Below are positions 2,866 through 5,423 of a stretch of 5,423 bases of DNA, one piece after another (the stretch's first letter is position 1; each line of letters opens with the position of its first letter). The position numbers and the translations under genes are program-made. Source of the DNA: Coriobacteriales bacterium (GTDB lineage Bacteria; Actinomycetota; Coriobacteriia; Coriobacteriales; UBA8131); the NCBI GenBank assembly GCA_031254255.1, contig JAIRUT010000122.1, positions 1-5,423 of the forward strand. The letters are read 5' to 3'. The notes beneath the pieces were generated by a model that saw only the letters and a program-made list of their open reading frames with translations, made no database searches and had not been told where the DNA came from.

Positions 2866-5423
2866 ATGGAACTTTCACGTAGGCAATTCGTAAAGGCTTC
2901 AGCAGCCACGATGGCCAGTGCTGCTGCTGCAGGAACCCTCGGCAGCTTGGTAAGCTGTCAGCCAGGTGGTGGTACACCAACTTCCGGGAAGGGTGCCGTG
3001 ACATCAGCTGTCTGTCGTTACTGCGGTGTCGGCTGCGGTACGCTTGTGACTACAGTTGACGGCACGATCACTGAGGTGGTCGGCGATCCCGACAATCAGT
3101 CCAACGCGGGCGCCCAGTGTGTCAAGGGAATGCATCTATCCAAACTGCTCTATGGCAAGGATCGTCTGACCAAGCCGCAGATTCGCGATGAGTCCAGTAC
3201 CAAGGGTACTGATGGTGGTCTGCGTGAGGCTGAATGGGAGGAGGCTTTAAACCTCGTCGCCGGGAAGCTTCGCGACGCTTGGAAGGCCGACAAGAAGCAG
3301 ATCGCTTTCTGGGCTTCCGGCCAGATGCCGATTGCCGAAGGCTATGTTTTGGCCAAGTTCTGGAAGGCTGGCTTGCTTTCCAACAACATTGATCCGAATG
3401 CCCGCCTCTGTATGGCATCTGCAGTGGTCGCTTTCATGAATGTCTTCGGAACGGATGAGCCGGCCAACAACTACGAGGATCTGGACGAGGCTGACGTTTT
3501 CGTGACCTGGGGCGCTAACATGGCAGAAGCGCATCCGGTTCTCTATTCACGCTTGGTTGCACGCAAGTCCCAAACTGGTGTCAAGCACTATGACCTCAGC
3601 ACATTGGAGACTGGTACTTCCAAGAGTGCCGACAAGGTCATGGTCATGTCTCCCGGTTCGGACAATGCTATTGCCAACTACATTGCCAATTACATCGTCA
3701 CCAACAATGCCCAAGATGATGCGTTCATTGCTGACCATCTGGTCTTCAAGTCTGGTACTGAAAACCTTGGCAACAACTATGACGACGGTTATGATGCCAG
3801 CCCTGTTGGGCAGTCAGTGAACAACACTAAACCTATCACCTTTGATGAGTACAAGGCCAAGCTGGCTCCCTATACTGTAGAGTACGCTTCTGAGATTTCC
3901 GGAGTCGACAAAGCTGATCTGGAGGAACTGGCCAAGGCATATGCTGATCCAGACCTCAAGGTCTTCTCGCTCTGGACGATGGGTGTCAACCAGCACAACC
4001 GCGGTGTCTGGATGAATCATAATATCTACAATATGCATCTGCTCACTGGCAAATATGCCAAGCCGGGTTGCGGTGCCTTCTCTCTGACCGGACAGCCGAC
4101 CGCTTGCGGTACTGCCCGTGAAGTCGGTACCTTCAGCCACCGTCTGCCGGCCGACCTTTTGGTCGCCAATGCACAGCATCGTCGTTTCACCGAGGCTGTC
4201 TGGAACCTTCCGGAGAAGTATCTGGACGACCAGATCGGTGCCGATGGCAATCCCATCGCTGGTACAGGAATCGCCACCCAAGGCAAGCACACCATCAAGA
4301 TCTTCCAAGACATGAGCAATGGCAACATGAAGTTCCTCTGGTCTGCCGTGAATAATTGGGCTGCCTCTCTGCCAAACCTGACCCGCTTCCTGGGCAAGGG
4401 CGACAAAAAGGGGATTTTTGATACCTTCATCGTAGTCAATGAGGTCTATCCGACCATGTCCACCAAGTATGCCGATGTCGTTTTTCCGGCTGCTCTCTGG
4501 GTCGAGCGCGAAGGTCAGTTTGGTAATGCCGAGCGCCGCACCTCCATCTTTGAGAAGGCCGTTGATCCCCCGGGAGAAGCCAAGTGGGATATGTGGATTT
4601 ATCTCCAAGTTGCCAAGCGCGTTTTAGAAGGCGAGATGATTGGTGGCAAGGATGCTTTCGAGCACCTCTTCGGTTTCATCTGGGACAGCGAGAAGAATAA
4701 TTTCGTCGGTGATGAGCGCAAAGTCAACGAGCTTGTTTGGGAGGAATATCGGACCTTCTCCAATCCGACCCTGAATCCGACAGCCGCCGCCATCGATAAT
4801 GACGATGACAAGAAGTTTGGCACAACGGCCGAAGACGGCACCTATACTCCGTCCAAGCTGAAAATGACCAACAAGCAGCTGGCTCCCTATCAGGAGTACC
4901 TGGACAATCATGGCTTGACTTGGCCGGTTCGCGAGGTCAACGGCAAGTGGCTGCCCACTAAGTGGCGCTTCAATGGCAGTGGCAGCCAGGAGGAAGGTTA
5001 CGACCAGATCGGTGTTGAGACTTACGGCAAGGACGGAAAGCCCGGCGTTGGCGGCCTCAGCTTCTACAAGACACCGAACTTCAAGCCTTCCGTTATCTTT
5101 CGCCCCTACGAACCACCAGCGTATATGCCGGATGCTGAATATCCATTCTGGTTCGTCACAGGTCGTTTCCTGGAGCAGTGGCATACTGGTTCAAACACCA
5201 CTCGTATCCCTGAGCTGAACAATGCTTTGCCTGAGGCTCTGATTTACCTGAATGATGATGATTTCGATGCGCTCGGTTTGGCCGAGGGCAATCTGGTCAA
5301 GGTGACCTCCAAATATGGTTCCGTGGAGATCAGGGCTACCAAGCAGCATCGTGTCATTCCGCCCAAAGGCGTCAGTTTTACCACTTTCTTCGATGACAGG
5401 TATCTGATTAACTTGGCCGTTCA
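2866..5423 (+). CDS. napA: Periplasmic-type nitrate reductase catalytic subunit, Tat lipoprotein (3' partial)
   Basis: NapA reduces nitrate to nitrite outside the cytoplasmic membrane using a Mo-bis-MGD cofactor and one [4Fe-4S] cluster. The first 852 codons are present with no stop; by comparison with E. coli NapA only about 25 residues are missing. The signal peptide has SRRQFVK (4-10), an Ala-rich core, and a lipobox LVSC ending at C31, then a Gly/Pro/Thr linker. The Fe-S ligands are C50, C53, C57 and C85, with conserved K87. C182 in NARLCMASAVV is the expected Mo ligand. Nitrate-reductase-type blocks include WGANMAEAHPVLYSRL (215-230), IYNMHLLTGK (387-396), SLTGQPTACGTAREVGT (406-422), EGQFGNAERR (549-558), FRPYEPP and TGRFLEQWHTGS (765-776). 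These separate it from formate dehydrogenase. Two positions differ from the usual EHWHTGSMT: Q771 and N777. The start is fixed by the AAGGAAGG site. The upstream napG-like gene supports a nitrate respiration role. The lipoprotein anchor is inferred from the motif. Confidence 0.94.
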   Translation, partial: MELSRRQFVKASAATMASAAAAGTLGSLVSCQPGGGTPTSGKGAVTSAVCRYCGVGCGTLVTTVDGTITEVVGDPDNQSNAGAQCVKGMHLSKLLYGKDRLTKPQIRDESSTKGTDGGLREAEWEEALNLVAGKLRDAWKADKKQIAFWASGQMPIAEGYVLAKFWKAGLLSNNIDPNARLCMASAVVAFMNVFGTDEPANNYEDLDEADVFVTWGANMAEAHPVLYSRLVARKSQTGVKHYDLSTLETGTSKSADKVMVMSPGSDNAIANYIANYIVTNNAQDDAFIADHLVFKSGTENLGNNYDDGYDASPVGQSVNNTKPITFDEYKAKLAPYTVEYASEISGVDKADLEELAKAYADPDLKVFSLWTMGVNQHNRGVWMNHNIYNMHLLTGKYAKPGCGAFSLTGQPTACGTAREVGTFSHRLPADLLVANAQHRRFTEAVWNLPEKYLDDQIGADGNPIAGTGIATQGKHTIKIFQDMSNGNMKFLWSAVNNWAASLPNLTRFLGKGDKKGIFDTFIVVNEVYPTMSTKYADVVFPAALWVEREGQFGNAERRTSIFEKAVDPPGEAKWDMWIYLQVAKRVLEGEMIGGKDAFEHLFGFIWDSEKNNFVGDERKVNELVWEEYRTFSNPTLNPTAAAIDNDDDKKFGTTAEDGTYTPSKLKMTNKQLAPYQEYLDNHGLTWPVREVNGKWLPTKWRFNGSGSQEEGYDQIGVETYGKDGKPGVGGLSFYKTPNFKPSVIFRPYEPPAYMPDAEYPFWFVTGRFLEQWHTGSNTTRIPELNNALPEALIYLNDDDFDALGLAEGNLVKVTSKYGSVEIRATKQHRVIPPKGVSFTTFFDDRYLINLAV

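Noticed and set aside
3814..4608. Long open frame of 264 residues on the minus strand
   Set aside because: It lies wholly inside napA, antisense to its conserved blocks, and its translation resembles no family that I recognise. It is a shadow of the coding bias of napA, as are the other minus-strand frames in map, bioY and napG.
2866..5423. Formate dehydrogenase or other Mo-bis-MGD oxidoreductase instead of NapA
   Set aside because: The blocks SLTGQPTACGTAREVGT, HRLPADLLVAN, FGNAERR and FRPYEPP, and the RLCMASAVV Mo-ligand region, are nitrate-reductase-type. The ligand codon at 3409-3411 is TGT (Cys), with no in-frame TGA that could encode selenocysteine.
1..5423. CRISPR array, tRNA, insertion sequence or toxin-antitoxin pair
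   Set aside because: There are no regularly spaced repeats, no cloverleaf-like segments that I could recognise, no transposase reading frame with terminal repeats, and no pair of small overlapping genes.

Overview
The window carries five genes, all on the + strand. They are the tail of adenylate kinase (adk), a complete methionine aminopeptidase (map), a BioY-type biotin transporter subunit, a NapG/MauM-type protein with four [4Fe-4S] clusters, and a catalytic subunit of periplasmic nitrate reductase (napA) that runs off the right edge. I see no mobile element, CRISPR array, tRNA or rRNA.

Layout. Bases 1-904 are the adk-map pair, normally part of the secY-adk-map-infA ribosomal-protein operon; only 5 bases separate the two genes. 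The expected infA does not follow. Instead there is a non-coding stretch of about 290 bases, then bioY (1195-1836, or from a GTG at 1183). A strong inverted repeat follows the bioY stop. Next comes an AT-rich gap (about 28% G+C over 1921-2100), which also holds a second dyad, an isolated TATAAT and a weak FNR/CRP-like palindrome. The napG-like gene (2186-2776) and napA (2866 to the edge) look like one transcription unit with an 89-base spacer ending in duplicated purine-rich Shine-Dalgarno sequence.

How the genes work together. NapA has the Fe-S cysteines, the Mo-ligand cysteine and the guanine-dinucleotide-cofactor regions expected of nitrate reductase. NapG-type proteins pass electrons from the quinol pool, usually through NapH, towards NapA. 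The pair therefore suggests respiratory nitrate reduction. NapH, NapB, NapC and NapD are not in the window and may lie downstream. adk, map and bioY are housekeeping or vitamin-uptake genes with no evident link to the nap genes.

Organism. The coding sequence is moderately G+C-rich (about 56% in a sampled 180-base part of napA). The NapA signal peptide combines a twin-arginine motif with a lipobox, which suggests a protein tethered outside the membrane and fits a monoderm anaerobe. An actinobacterium of the Coriobacteriia/Eggerthella type or a Firmicute is my best guess, at low confidence. I see no wholly undescribed system. The most unusual points are the apparent Tat-lipoprotein NapA, the NapG without a twin-arginine signal, and the structured AT-rich region before the nap genes.
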